This document shows, piece by piece, positions 25,856-34,262 of a stretch of 64,000 bases of DNA. The DNA is from UBA1494_A sp963973975 (lineage in GTDB: Bacteria; Bacteroidota; Bacteroidia; Flavobacteriales_E; Vicingaceae). Position 1 is the first letter of the stretch, and each line of letters starts with the position of its first letter. The translations under genes and the position numbers were made by a program. The notes beneath the pieces were generated by a model. It did no database searches, was not told the DNA's origin, and saw nothing but the letters and a program-made list of their open reading frames with translations. The stretch covers positions 1-64,000 of the forward strand of contig CAXBCF010000008.1 of NCBI GenBank assembly GCA_963973975.1. Direction: 5' to 3'.

Positions 25856-26572
25856 TTAAATCCATCCATGTAAAGTAACTTCCGATTTTTGAATTTGAAA
25901 ACCCAATTTGGAATAGGCTGCATTCACAGGGAGATTGTTTGCAAGCACATTGTGCTCAATGCTTTTACAAGCCATTTCTTTTGCCCAGTTCATTGCTTTT
26001 AAATTGATGCTTTTAAAAAGACCTTTGTTTTGGTGCTTTATTGCAACTGCTCCCATTCCACCTATTGCAACGTTGTCGTTAATTTTAAGGGAAAGAAATC
26101 CAACAGGTTGTTCACCAATTGTTGCAACAATAATTATATCTACTAATTGTTTATTTAGACAGCTGTTTCTTGCCCAATCTTTGTAAATTTCAGGAGTGTG
26201 TTGTTTTAGTTTTTCATCAGCAAAGTAGTGACCGTATGTTGCAAAAGCAGTAGCAGCAATTTTCTCAATTTCAGGAAGGTCGCTTGCTTGAAAATCTCTG
26301 ATTTCTGCAAATTGATTTTTAATAGCTATGGGTTCGTAGTTTTCTAACTGAAAACCTTGTGTCAATTGAACGTCTTTTAGTTCAAAACCTTCTCGCTCTA
26401 GTTCATTAATTAGTTTTAATTCATTGATGTTTAATCGACTAATAACGAGCTTTACTCCCTCATTTTTGAGACCTTGAATGAATTCCTGTAAGTTACCTGT
26501 AGGGAAAGAATTTATTTTAAAAACCTTATAACCAAAACGCTCACTATCTAATTTGCTGTAATATTGATTCAT
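25856..26572 (-). CDS. GNAT-family N-acetyltransferase
   Basis: 238 residues. The GNAT domain occupies the C-terminal half: AEIRDFQASDLPEIEKIAATAF (about 87-108), QPVGFLSLKINDNVAIGGMGAVAIKHQNKGLFKSI with the acetyl-CoA-binding pattern V-x-x-x-x-Q-x-K-G-L (about 176-185), and VNAAYSKLGFQIQKSE near the end. The first 80 residues look like a degenerate partner domain. This arrangement resembles sugar N-acetyltransferases such as WecD, which acetylate dTDP-4-amino-4,6-dideoxygalactose. With wecE nearby on the same strand, a WecD-like role is plausible but inferred. It is separated from the wecE group by a repeat-rich 0.7-kb spacer. Confidence 0.75.
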   Translation of the reverse strand: MNQYYSKLDSERFGYKVFKINSFPTGNLQEFIQGLKNEGVKLVISRLNINELKLINELEREGFELKDVQLTQGFQLENYEPIAIKNQFAEIRDFQASDLPEIEKIAATAFATYGHYFADEKLKQHTPEIYKDWARNSCLNKQLVDIIIVATIGEQPVGFLSLKINDNVAIGGMGAVAIKHQNKGLFKSINLKAMNWAKEMACKSIEHNVLANNLPVNAAYSKLGFQIQKSEVTLHGWI

Positions 26573-26668
26573 GTGTTTCTATTTTTATTGTGATTTTTGA
26601 TGATTTAAAATAATAATAAAATCCGTTTATTTTTTCAGTAGCCTAAAAGCAAAATTAATATTCTGTTT

Positions 26669-26907
26669 ATGTTCATTTTTTTGCTTCTCCAAAAAAACGA
26701 ACCAAAAAAAGGAGACATTCCCCAAATGAATTCATCTCAGTCCACGCTTATGACATGCCCCACTGAGAAGACTCCCGCTAAAAAAAGCGGGACAGGCACA
26801 ATCAAAAAAAGGCGTTCCGCTTCGCTTCTCTGTCTTTCCTTTTTTTGCTTGTTATTCATGGGGGAATGAATATCAATGCGTAGCATTGATTGAATGTTCA
26901 TTTTCAA
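26669..26907 (+). repeat. ~239-bp dispersed structured repeat, copy B
   Basis: Nearly identical to 1139-1352, with an extra insertion of about 27 bases (26773-26799) carrying the hairpin TCCCGCT / AGCGGGA. The 3' hairpin here is TCAATGC, GTA, GCATTGA: the loop differs from copy A, but both arms are kept. Confidence 0.75.
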
Positions 26908-27088
26908 AACGGGTACTAGTAGCAATTTCCACATTTAAAGTAGTATATGAAATTAGTAATAATTACGGAAATTCATTTTTTATTTTCATCAGTTACATCT
27001 GACCTTTGATGATTAAACTAATAATAGAATCCTTATATTCTTAAATAACCTAAAGACAAACTTAATATCCTCTTTAAGTTCATTTTTT

Positions 27089-27170
27089 TTGCTTCTCTAA
27101 AAAGATGAATAAAATAAGCCTTTGTAGAGGTTTTAAATTTCTTAAAGGCCATTTTTTCATTTTCATAAGA
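27089..27170. repeat. ~80-bp dispersed repeat, copy 1 of 3
   Basis: Begins TTGCTTCTCTAA and ends CTTAAAGGCCATTTTTTCAT followed by TTTCATAAGA. It matches 37154-37230 and 37514-37590. Its opening resembles that of the ~214-bp repeat, so it may be a derivative. Confidence 0.6.
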
Positions 27171-27283
27171 AGCATTGTAAATACTTTTACTTCTAATTTG
27201 TTATTTTAATTATATCGTTTTGATGTTATAAAATTGATTTTTAATGGTCATATTTCTGTTTGCCACTACTTTTCGTGAACTTT

Positions 27284-28225
27284 TCATATTTTATTTTGAG
27301 ATTTAATTTCCCCAACACTTGTTCTAATTAAATACAAGGGGCGGTCTTTGGTATTGTCGAAAATTCTTCCAATGTAAATGCCTATTATTCCTAGGGAAGA
27401 AAGAATTACACCGGCTAAAAACCAAATGGAAATAATTAAACTGGTATACCCTGAAACTAAAACATTCCCACCTAAATACTGAACTAAATAATAAATACCA
27501 ATCAAAAAAGCTGTAATGGAGATGCTACTCCCAATTCGAATCATCAAACTCAGAGGCTTGTTGGAAAATGAGATAATAATTTCAAATGCCAATTGAATTA
27601 ATTTTCGATAATTATATGAAGAAGCACCTTTCCCTCTTGCTTTATGGTGAACATCAATAGCTGTTTTTTTGAAACCAACCCACTGCAGTAAAATCGGAAA
27701 TACCCGTACTTTATCCTTCATGAGTAAAATGGATTGAATTACCGTTTTATGATAGATTCCAAAATTGGCAATTGTTTTGTCGTATTTAGTATCAGTGAGG
27801 TATCCAAAAAGTAAATAGAAGAATCTTGAAAGTGTTTTCTTCGATTTTTTATCTTGACGGTCGGCTCTTCTAGCAGATACTATGTCGTAACCTTCTTGAG
27901 CTTTAGTATACAGTTTTACAATTTCCTCAGGTTGATCTTGAAGATCACCATCCATCACAATAATCCATGTTCCGCTTGCATTTTCAAGTCCTGCACTAAT
28001 GGCCATGTGTTGCCCAAAATTTCTGCTCAGTTGTATGCCTTTAACTTCAGCGTATTTTTCTGAAAGGTGTGTAATAATTTCCCAATCATTTTCCGGACTG
28101 TGGTCATCTACAAAAATTATTTCATAGCTCTCTCCGAACTTCCCTAAAACATTGACTAACCTTTGAGTGAGTTCTTCAATGGATTGGCTGCATTTGTATA
28201 CCGGGACTACTATGGAAAAATACAT
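27284..28225 (-). CDS. GtrB/DPM1-like polyprenyl-phosphate glycosyltransferase
   Basis: 313 residues: a GT2 catalytic domain with FSIVVPVYKCSQSIEELTQR (3-22), IIFVDDHSPENDW (38-50) and the metal-binding VMDGDLQDQPEE (90-101), then two C-terminal membrane helices (about 228-250 and 260-286). This architecture transfers a sugar from a nucleotide donor to undecaprenyl phosphate. The lipid-linked sugar is then used outside the membrane by a GT-C enzyme. It is last in a minus-strand group behind wecE (19-base gap), so aminosugar transfer or a side-chain sugar are options. The GT-C-like protein at 6273-7601 could be the partner. Confidence 0.9.
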   Translation of the reverse strand: MYFSIVVPVYKCSQSIEELTQRLVNVLGKFGESYEIIFVDDHSPENDWEIITHLSEKYAEVKGIQLSRNFGQHMAISAGLENASGTWIIVMDGDLQDQPEEIVKLYTKAQEGYDIVSARRADRQDKKSKKTLSRFFYLLFGYLTDTKYDKTIANFGIYHKTVIQSILLMKDKVRVFPILLQWVGFKKTAIDVHHKARGKGASSYNYRKLIQLAFEIIISFSNKPLSLMIRIGSSISITAFLIGIYYLVQYLGGNVLVSGYTSLIISIWFLAGVILSSLGIIGIYIGRIFDNTKDRPLYLIRTSVGEIKSQNKI

Positions 28226-28244
28226 GGTCGAAATTTAGCAAAAA

Positions 28245-29372
28245 TCAAGTAAATGAATTTATTAATTGTGTAATTTGAAGGCATTGAGCTTCTTCAAGTT
28301 CATAATAAAGCGGTAATCTTAAAAGTGAACTACTATACTCATCAGAATATGGAAGTATCCTGCCATCGTGTTTATTTTGATAAAATTCACTTTTATGTAA
28401 AGAAAGGTAATGAAAAACCGATATAATGCCTTGTTCCTTGAGCGCCTGAATCATTTTGCTTCTGTCTTCTTTGTTTTTGAATGTGAGGTAATACATGTGT
28501 GCGTTGTTGGAAGCATATTCAGGTAGCTGAGGTTTAGTAAATAGCGTGCTACTTAAATTTTTATGATAATAGTTCCAAATGGATTTTCTTTTGTCTTGAA
28601 TTTCATCAAGATGCTCTAATTGAGCCCATAAAAAGGCAGCTGTTATTTCAGAAGGTAAAAAAGAAGAACCAATGTCTACCCAACCGTATTTATTTACCTC
28701 GCCCCTAAAAAATGCGGAGCGGTTGGTTCCTTTTTCCCAAATAATTTCAGCACGTTCTTTAAATTTCGGATTATTGATTGCCAATAAACCACCTTCCCCT
28801 GAAATGATGTTTTTAGTTTCATGAAAAGAGAAGGCAGCTAAATCACCGATGCTACCTAAAGCCTTTGTAGTTCCATCACTAAAGGTATAATAACTGTCAA
28901 TGGCTTGGGCGGCATCTTCAACCACAAAGAGTTGGTATTGCTTGGCAAGCTGTAGGATTTTTTCCATATCACAAGCCACTCCGGCATAATGAACAGGAAC
29001 AATTGCCTTGGTTTTGTTGGTAATTAATGCTTCAATGGTATTTTCATCCATTCCCGGATGGTCGTTACGGCTATCGCAAAATACAATTTTTGCACCTCTC
29101 AAGACAAAGGCATTGGCAGTAGAAACGAAGGTGTAGGAAGGCATGATCACTTCGTCACCTTCTTTAATGTCTAATAAAATAGCTGCCATTTCTAATGCAT
29201 CTGTGCAAGAACTGGTCAGAAGCGCTTTTTTTATATTAAATTTTTCTTCAAAAAAAGTTTGGCACTTTTTTGTAAAATCCCCATTTCCGGAAATTTTACC
29301 AGAAGCAACAGCTTGTTCAATATAGCTTGATTCTTTTCCAATGAGGTAGGGTTTGTTAAAAGGAATTTGCAT
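28245..29372 (-). CDS. wecE: dTDP-4-amino-4,6-dideoxygalactose transaminase (WecE/RffA type)
   Basis: PLP enzyme that converts dTDP-4-keto-6-deoxyglucose to dTDP-4-amino-4,6-dideoxygalactose with glutamate. The 375 residues match WecE closely in my recollection: MQIPFNKPYLIGKE at the start, TSSCTDALEMAAILLDIKEG (53-72), MPSYTFVSTANAFVLRGA (77-94), VHYAGVACDM (127-136), Asp153 in VEDAAQ and Schiff-base K187 in SFHETKNIISGEGG. The substrate needs RmlA/RmlB, not encoded in the window. It sits seven bases behind the methyltransferase gene and 19 bases before the GtrB-like gene. Confidence 0.92.
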   Translation of the reverse strand: MQIPFNKPYLIGKESSYIEQAVASGKISGNGDFTKKCQTFFEEKFNIKKALLTSSCTDALEMAAILLDIKEGDEVIMPSYTFVSTANAFVLRGAKIVFCDSRNDHPGMDENTIEALITNKTKAIVPVHYAGVACDMEKILQLAKQYQLFVVEDAAQAIDSYYTFSDGTTKALGSIGDLAAFSFHETKNIISGEGGLLAINNPKFKERAEIIWEKGTNRSAFFRGEVNKYGWVDIGSSFLPSEITAAFLWAQLEHLDEIQDKRKSIWNYYHKNLSSTLFTKPQLPEYASNNAHMYYLTFKNKEDRSKMIQALKEQGIISVFHYLSLHKSEFYQNKHDGRILPYSDEYSSSLLRLPLYYELEEAQCLQITQLINSFT

Positions 29373-29378
29373 AAAAAT

Positions 29379-30215
29379 TCATTTATTTTTTTGAGCTATT
29401 AAAAAGCAACTGCTTCCAAAAGGAATTCGTTTTTTATTCTTTATACGCTTTAATTCCCATTTCCAAACTCGCTCCAATAGTGCATTTACTATGCCTCCTC
29501 TTTGCTGATGCTCTTTTTGATACTTTTTCAGGTCATGGGATTTTCTTTTTACCCTCAATTTTGATGGGATGGAGCGGAATAAAAAGATGGGGAGCACTAA
29601 GGGAGAAAAAAAGTAAGTGGAATAAAGGGGTTTAAATCCTGCTTTAATTAAAACTTGTTCCGCAGTTTTTAGGGTATACCTTCGAAAGTGTCCTGCATCA
29701 TCATCTTCATTTGACCACAATAGGTTGAAAGCAGGAACAGAAATGTACACAATACCATCTTTTTTAAGATAAGTATGAATGTTTTTTAAAAAACCTAAGT
29801 CGTCTTCAATGTGTTCAACAACATCGAACATTCCGGCTGAATCAATGCTTTCTTTTTTGAAATGAGCATCTTCCAATGTAGCGCATATTACTTGATTTAC
29901 ATTTCTCAATTTAGCATATTTAGCACCTTGTACTCCAGGTTCAATCAACACTACATCTTGTCCATTTTCTTGAAGTCCCTTTGCAACAAAACCATTGCCA
30001 CCACCAATATCAAAGAATGTTTTGTTCTTACTATAGGTATTTACTGCTTCGAGTATTACCTTATTTCTGTGGTTAAACCAAAAACTATCTTGTTCTAATT
30101 GAAAACAGTTAACATTTCCTTCTTCAGGATATGAAATCTTCGAATGGGTCTTGGCAAAGTAAATTCCGTCTTTTCCCAATTGTATATTTTCCGCGATCTC
30201 TAGAAGGTCTTTCAC
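29379..30215 (-). CDS. Class I SAM-dependent methyltransferase
   Basis: 278 residues. SAM motif I is TFFDIGGGNGFVAKGL (66-81), motif II VVLIEPG (about 92-98), and a post-I acidic region MFDVVEHIEDDLGFLKNIH (about 134-152) is typical of Methyltransf_11/23 proteins. A hydrophobic segment near residue 215 (STYFFSPLVLPIFLF) may bind membrane. It could O- or N-methylate a sugar of the repeat unit. It is the first gene of the minus-strand group methyltransferase-wecE-gtrB-like. Confidence 0.85.
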   Translation of the reverse strand: MKDLLEIAENIQLGKDGIYFAKTHSKISYPEEGNVNCFQLEQDSFWFNHRNKVILEAVNTYSKNKTFFDIGGGNGFVAKGLQENGQDVVLIEPGVQGAKYAKLRNVNQVICATLEDAHFKKESIDSAGMFDVVEHIEDDLGFLKNIHTYLKKDGIVYISVPAFNLLWSNEDDDAGHFRRYTLKTAEQVLIKAGFKPLYSTYFFSPLVLPIFLFRSIPSKLRVKRKSHDLKKYQKEHQQRGGIVNALLERVWKWELKRIKNKKRIPFGSSCFLIAQKNK

Positions 30216-30470
30216 TTGATTATTGAGCTTAATTAATTTGCTTTCATTTCAGCTGGTAAACTTATTATAAAATTTCCGGAATTTAAATTCAGTTTTCAAT
30301 GTTCAATTGACAATTAACGAAATGAATTATGAATTATGAATTTTCAATTAAGAATAAAAGAATTATGAATTTTCAATTTTTAGTTTTTAATTAAGAATTA
30401 AGAAATTAAGAAATGGATGAAGGAGAAAGATTGATAATTAAGAATTAATAAATTAAGAATTAAGAAATAA

Positions 30471-30740
30471 GGATGAAACTAGAAATGAGAATCTTGAAAA
30501 AGAAAGAACGAATATTCAATGTACAATGGACAATTGACTAAACGAATTACGAATTTTTGAACTTTAATCAGGTTGTTCAATAACTTTAAACTTTGTGGCT
30601 CTTTGTGTAAACCTTTGTGACCTCTGTGGTTAAAAAAAACTTTAATTCAATTCATATACTGAATAAGTTAAAAGTAAAAAGTTTTTTAATTAGGAATTTT
30701 CAGTGTACAGTGTTCAGTGATCAATCTTTAATTAAGAATT
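30471..30740. repeat. ~280-bp intergenic direct repeat, copy 2 of 2
   Basis: Same order of landmarks as 25547-25836, with small gaps in the last third. Direct orientation, about 5 kb apart. Confidence 0.85.
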
Positions 30741-30755
30741 AAGAAATTAAGATAT

Positions 30756-30839
30756 GGATGAAGGAGAAAGGATGAAAGAGAAAGGATGAAAGAGAAAGGA
30801 TGAAAGAGAAAGGATGAAAGAGAAAGGATGAAAGAGAAA
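30756..30839. repeat. 14-bp tandem repeat, six units
   Basis: GGATGAAAGAGAAA repeated six times in tandem; only the first unit differs (GGATGAAGGAGAAA). Purine-only apart from one T per unit on this strand. No coding role seen. A candidate variable-number tandem repeat. Confidence 0.9.
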
Positions 30840-31012
30840 GGATGGAAGAATTACGAATTATCAAATATTTACTTGAAGCTTCCTATTTCATACTGGGAAT
30901 CAAATGTGACAACTAAATTCAGGACTAGTCAAAATACCTAAGGTCTAAGTACGAGGCCTCATGACTAAAGTCTTTATATATTGTTTACTCCATTAAGCAA
31001 AAAAGTGAAAAA

Positions 31013-31044
31013 TTGTTTATTGCAATAAGCAATATGTATTTTCG
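31013..31044 (+). promoter_or_regulatory. Possible promoter for glycosyltransferase at 31176
   Basis: TTG at 31013-31015, a 21-base spacer, and TATTTTCG at 31037-31044, a one-mismatch version of TAnnTTTG. It would give a leader of about 125 bases. Confidence 0.35.
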
Positions 31045-31175
31045 CCAGGGAAAGATTTAAAGTTTTTAAAAATTATTTGGCTGTTTTAAGTCAAACAACT
31101 TTTTACTTTTAACTTTAGGCACTTTAAACTTTCAGAATAACTTCAAACTCCAAGTACTTCAAACTTCCAACATAA

Positions 31176-32300
31176 ATGCCAATTACAAAAATCCTCGTTT
31201 TCATCGACTGGTTCTATCCTGCCTACAAAGCTGGGGGGCCGGTGAAATCGGTTTTTAATTTGGTGCAGGCGCTACAGGGTGAATTTCAGTTTAGCATTGT
31301 TACTTCCAATTGTGATGTGGATGGTGAGGTGCTGAATGTGATTGCAAACGAGTGGACAGAATTTCAGGGAATAAAGGTCATTTATCTGAATAAAGAACAA
31401 CAACGAAAAAAAGTTTATCGAAGCCTTTTTGAAGAAGTGCAGGCGGATTGTATTTATTATAATAGTTTGTTTTCTAAGAACTTTACATTAAAACCTTTTA
31501 GGACCTTAAAGCGCTATAAACGTCAGCAGATTGTTGCACCCCGAGGCATGTTGGGCAGTGGTGCTTTAGCGATTAAACCAATTAAAAAGAAAGCATTTTT
31601 GAATTATTCTAAAAGTTTGCTTTTTAACACCAAACAAACGATTTGGCATGCTACTTCAGCGCAAGAAGCGGATGAAATTCGAGCAGTTTATGGAAAGAAA
31701 ACCACTATTCGGGTTGCTCAAAATATATCTTCAGCAATGGTTGAGCGATCAATTATTAATAAGGAAGAAGGCAGATTAAGAATGGTTTTTGTATCTCGCA
31801 TAGCAGAAAAGAAAAACCTTTTTTTCGCTCTGGAACTCTTGCAAACTTTAGCTAATGAAACCGCTTTGAGTTTGGATATTTATGGTCCTATTGAAGAAGA
31901 AAGCTATTGGAATAAATGTGAAAAACTAATTGAAAAAGATTCCCGCATCCAATACAAGGGTGTTTTGGCACCACCTGAAATTGCAGTTACTTTACAGCAA
32001 TACCACTTTTATCTTTTGCCAACCTTGCATGAAAATTATGGACACAGCATTGTTGAGGCACTTTTAGCTGGTGTACCAATCATCATCAGTCAAGCTACAC
32101 CCTGGCGTGATTTAAAGTCAGCTGGAATTGGTGCTGATTTGGATTTGGATAATAAGGCTGAATGGGTGGATTATTTCAAAAATACCATAGATATTGGGCT
32201 TAAGGAGTATAAAGACATGGTACGTAATTGTTATGTATTTGCAGAAAAGTGGATTTTAAATCCAGAAGTATTGGAGGATAGTAAAAATCTTTTTGTCTGA
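31176..32300 (+). CDS. Family 4 (GT-B) glycosyltransferase
   Basis: 374 residues. N-terminal ILVFIDWFYPAYKAGGPVKS (6-25) with its glycine-rich acceptor loop, VAPRGMLGSGAL (about 119-130), then RMVFVSRIAEKKNLFFALEL (about 207-226) and LPTLHENYGHSIVEALLAGV with the paired glutamates (about 287-306). This subtype is common in Bacteroidota exopolysaccharide loci. It is the last plus-strand gene of the locus, convergent with the GT2 gene downstream. Donor unknown. Confidence 0.9.
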   Translation: MPITKILVFIDWFYPAYKAGGPVKSVFNLVQALQGEFQFSIVTSNCDVDGEVLNVIANEWTEFQGIKVIYLNKEQQRKKVYRSLFEEVQADCIYYNSLFSKNFTLKPFRTLKRYKRQQIVAPRGMLGSGALAIKPIKKKAFLNYSKSLLFNTKQTIWHATSAQEADEIRAVYGKKTTIRVAQNISSAMVERSIINKEEGRLRMVFVSRIAEKKNLFFALELLQTLANETALSLDIYGPIEEESYWNKCEKLIEKDSRIQYKGVLAPPEIAVTLQQYHFYLLPTLHENYGHSIVEALLAGVPIIISQATPWRDLKSAGIGADLDLDNKAEWVDYFKNTIDIGLKEYKDMVRNCYVFAEKWILNPEVLEDSKNLFV

Positions 32301-32394
32301 TTCTCGACTCCCTTCCCGTCCGACAGGCTCTCGAATTGACAAAAAGTAAATATGGGCAATTAAAAGAATGGACAATTACCAGTAAGTTTCTCTA

Positions 32395-33138
32395 TTAAAT
32401 AAACTGTCTTAATTTCCTCAAGGGCTTAAATAAAAACGTTAAGGGACTTGGTTTTAGTCCATTGATTTCCCAAGCTTTTTTGTCTTCTCGATTGGCTCTA
32501 AGCCTATTTTTTAGGGAGCTGTTGCTCATTCCGCCAACTCTCATTTTAACAATCACCCGGTTGAGGTAACAGAGAGAAACTTCGTATTTGTGAATCATGC
32601 GTAGCATCAATTCATAGTCAGCGGCTGACTTTAAGCTTAAATTAAAACTGCCGTATTGTTCATAGCAGCCTTTCTTGATAAAAAAAGTAGGATGTGGCGG
32701 CATCCAACCTTTTAAAAAATGGCCTTTCTTGTACTCCCCAGATTTCCAATATCGTTTTATCTCTGAAGTATTTTCAGCAGCAACATAGTGTAAATCTGCA
32801 TAAAGAGCATCGCAATTACTCGTCTCAATTTGTTTTACAACTTCCTCAATTACCGTTTCATCAGCATAAAAATCATCGGCATTTAAAATGCCAATTAAGT
32901 CCCCACTTGCTAGCGCAATTCCTTTGTTCAGCGCATCATACATCCCTTTGTCTGGCTCTGAGATAATTCTTGAAATTTTATTTTCATAAGACCTTACAAT
33001 CGACAAGGTTTCATCGGTAGAATTTCCATCAATCACCAAGTACTCTATACCTAAATAGGATTGCCCTAAAACTGATTCGATGGTATCTTTAATCGTTGCA
33101 GCGCTGTTGTAACAAACCGTGATGATGGAAATTTTCAA
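32395..33138 (-). CDS. Family 2 glycosyltransferase (WcaE/WcaA-like)
   Basis: 247 residues of the short GT2 type: MKISIITVCYNSAATIKDTI at the N-terminus, YLVIDGNSTDETLSIV (about 34-49), DKGMYDALNKG (about 63-73), GILNADDFY metal-binding motif (about 83-91), and WMPPHPTFFIKK (about 145-156). The DGxSTD...DxGxYDAxNKG pattern is a known subgroup often found beside WcaF-like acetyltransferases, as here: the acetyltransferase gene lies 45 bases upstream on the same strand. It probably adds a sugar to the repeat unit. Confidence 0.9.
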   Translation of the reverse strand: MKISIITVCYNSAATIKDTIESVLGQSYLGIEYLVIDGNSTDETLSIVRSYENKISRIISEPDKGMYDALNKGIALASGDLIGILNADDFYADETVIEEVVKQIETSNCDALYADLHYVAAENTSEIKRYWKSGEYKKGHFLKGWMPPHPTFFIKKGCYEQYGSFNLSLKSAADYELMLRMIHKYEVSLCYLNRVIVKMRVGGMSNSSLKNRLRANREDKKAWEINGLKPSPLTFLFKPLRKLRQFI

Positions 33139-33183
33139 TTTTAATTTAATTCTTAGTTGTTGATTCTTAATCTCTATTAGAAA

Positions 33184-33744
33184 TTACTTCTCAATGATAA
33201 TTCTACCTTTAACAAACACCGCTGGATTACCTTGATAAACACCATAAGCCTCTAAATTTTTCGTCGCTACAGAAGCAGCAGCTAATACTGAATGTTCTTT
33301 AACTATTACCCCAGGACAAACAATTGCTTTCGCTCCAATCCATGCTCCATTACTAATTACTATTGGTTTAACGATTAGATCAAAAGTGGTTTTTTTATAG
33401 TCATGATTACCACAAAGTAAAAAGGCCTCTTGAGACAAGCAAACATTGTTTCCAATTTCGACTTGAATAAGGTTATCAATCCAAACCTTTTCACCAATCC
33501 AGCAGTAGTCGCCAACTTTCAAGAACCAGGGATACTTGATATTCACATTGGGCTTAATGATGCATGCCTTTCCAACTTTAGCACCAAATAAGCGCAATAG
33601 AAAAACTTTTAAGCCATTGAAAGGGAATGCATAAGAGTTGAAAACCATTGCATTCACAAAATACCATAAAGTACGAATCAACGCTCCTCTTCCAGGATTG
33701 AACCAACTGTTGTTGTAGGAAGATATGTCTGTTTTATTCTCCAA
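33184..33744 (-). CDS. WcaF-like colanic-acid-type O-acetyltransferase
   Basis: 186 residues. Starts with the WcaF-type segment around SWFNPGRGALIRTLWYFVNA and PFNGLKVFLLRLFGAKVGK (N-terminal helix docking), followed by left-handed beta-helix repeats (IKPNVNIKYPWFLKVGDYCW, IGNNVCLSQEAFLLCGNHDY, WIGAKAIVCPGVIVKEHSVL) ending in YQGNPAVFVKGR. The H113-like NHDYKK motif matches the catalytic histidine of this family. It should O-acetylate a sugar from acetyl-CoA, at the membrane. It forms a two-gene unit with the GT2 gene downstream and closes the polysaccharide locus. Confidence 0.9.
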   Translation of the reverse strand: MENKTDISSYNNSWFNPGRGALIRTLWYFVNAMVFNSYAFPFNGLKVFLLRLFGAKVGKACIIKPNVNIKYPWFLKVGDYCWIGEKVWIDNLIQVEIGNNVCLSQEAFLLCGNHDYKKTTFDLIVKPIVISNGAWIGAKAIVCPGVIVKEHSVLAAASVATKNLEAYGVYQGNPAVFVKGRIIIEK

Positions 33745-33953
33745 TTACGTTAAGAATTTCAAACTTCAAATTTAAACAAAATACAAGCCCTGAAAGAGCG
33801 AAAGAAATAAAGATTGAACTGGAAGATGAATGTTTAATGTTCACTGATCAATGTTTACTAAGAATAATCAATTAAGAAAGAAGAATTAAGAATGTTCAAT
33901 TTTTAATTAAGAATCTGGTAAGTAAGAATTTATTTTAATTGAAAAGTTGTTCT

Positions 33954-34262
33954 TTAGATACGTTCATTCCAAATCTCAGGGTTTCTACTTGTATGAAAAA
34001 TTGCAATAACATTGATCTTTGAATTTACTACCTGATAATAAATGATGAACGGATATTTATTTACCACGAACTTTCTTACTTCTTCTTGGTAAGCAACTGG
34101 AAAAACAAAGGGATTTCGTTTTATATCCTCAAAACTTTTGTTGATTTTTTTAAAGAAAGTATCAGCTATTTTTGGGCTTTCCTTAAAAAAATAATTGTAT
34201 GATTTATCAAAGTCAATTTGAGCTTCGTCTGATAATTCAATACTAAACTCATTTGATTTCAT
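33954..34262 (-). CDS. RelE/ParE-family type II toxin
   Basis: 102 residues with the family pattern: IELSDEAQIDFDKSYNYFFKESPKIADTF (segments of the first two helices), NPFVFPVAYQEEVRKFVVNK (about 55-74), YPFIIYYQVVNSKINVIAIF and the C-terminal HTSRNPEIW. That HxxRNPxxW ending is the conserved RelE/ParE tail. It overlaps the antitoxin gene upstream by 14 bases. It is a second, sequence-distinct pair compared with 209-758. Its cellular target is unknown. Confidence 0.87.
   Translation of the reverse strand: MKSNEFSIELSDEAQIDFDKSYNYFFKESPKIADTFFKKINKSFEDIKRNPFVFPVAYQEEVRKFVVNKYPFIIYYQVVNSKINVIAIFHTSRNPEIWNERI

Larger units (their letters stand above)
26573..27283. other. Gene-free spacer with dispersed repeats
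   Basis: No gene is visible. It contains copy B of the ~214-bp structured repeat (26669-26907) and one copy of the ~80-bp TTGCTTCTC...AAAGGCCATT repeat (27089-27170). A 66-codon frame at 26669-26869 is internal to the repeat. Confidence 0.7.
30216..31175. other. Gene-free repeat-rich spacer (960 bp)
   Basis: No gene is visible. It contains 'aattaagaattaagaa' low-complexity DNA, copy 2 of the ~280-bp direct repeat (30471-30740), a 14-bp tandem repeat (30756-30839), and a possible promoter for the following glycosyltransferase (31013-31044). Confidence 0.75.

Noticed and set aside
30756..30839. Possible CRISPR array
   Set aside because: The 14-bp units are contiguous with no spacers, and no cas genes occur in the window. 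It is a simple tandem repeat.
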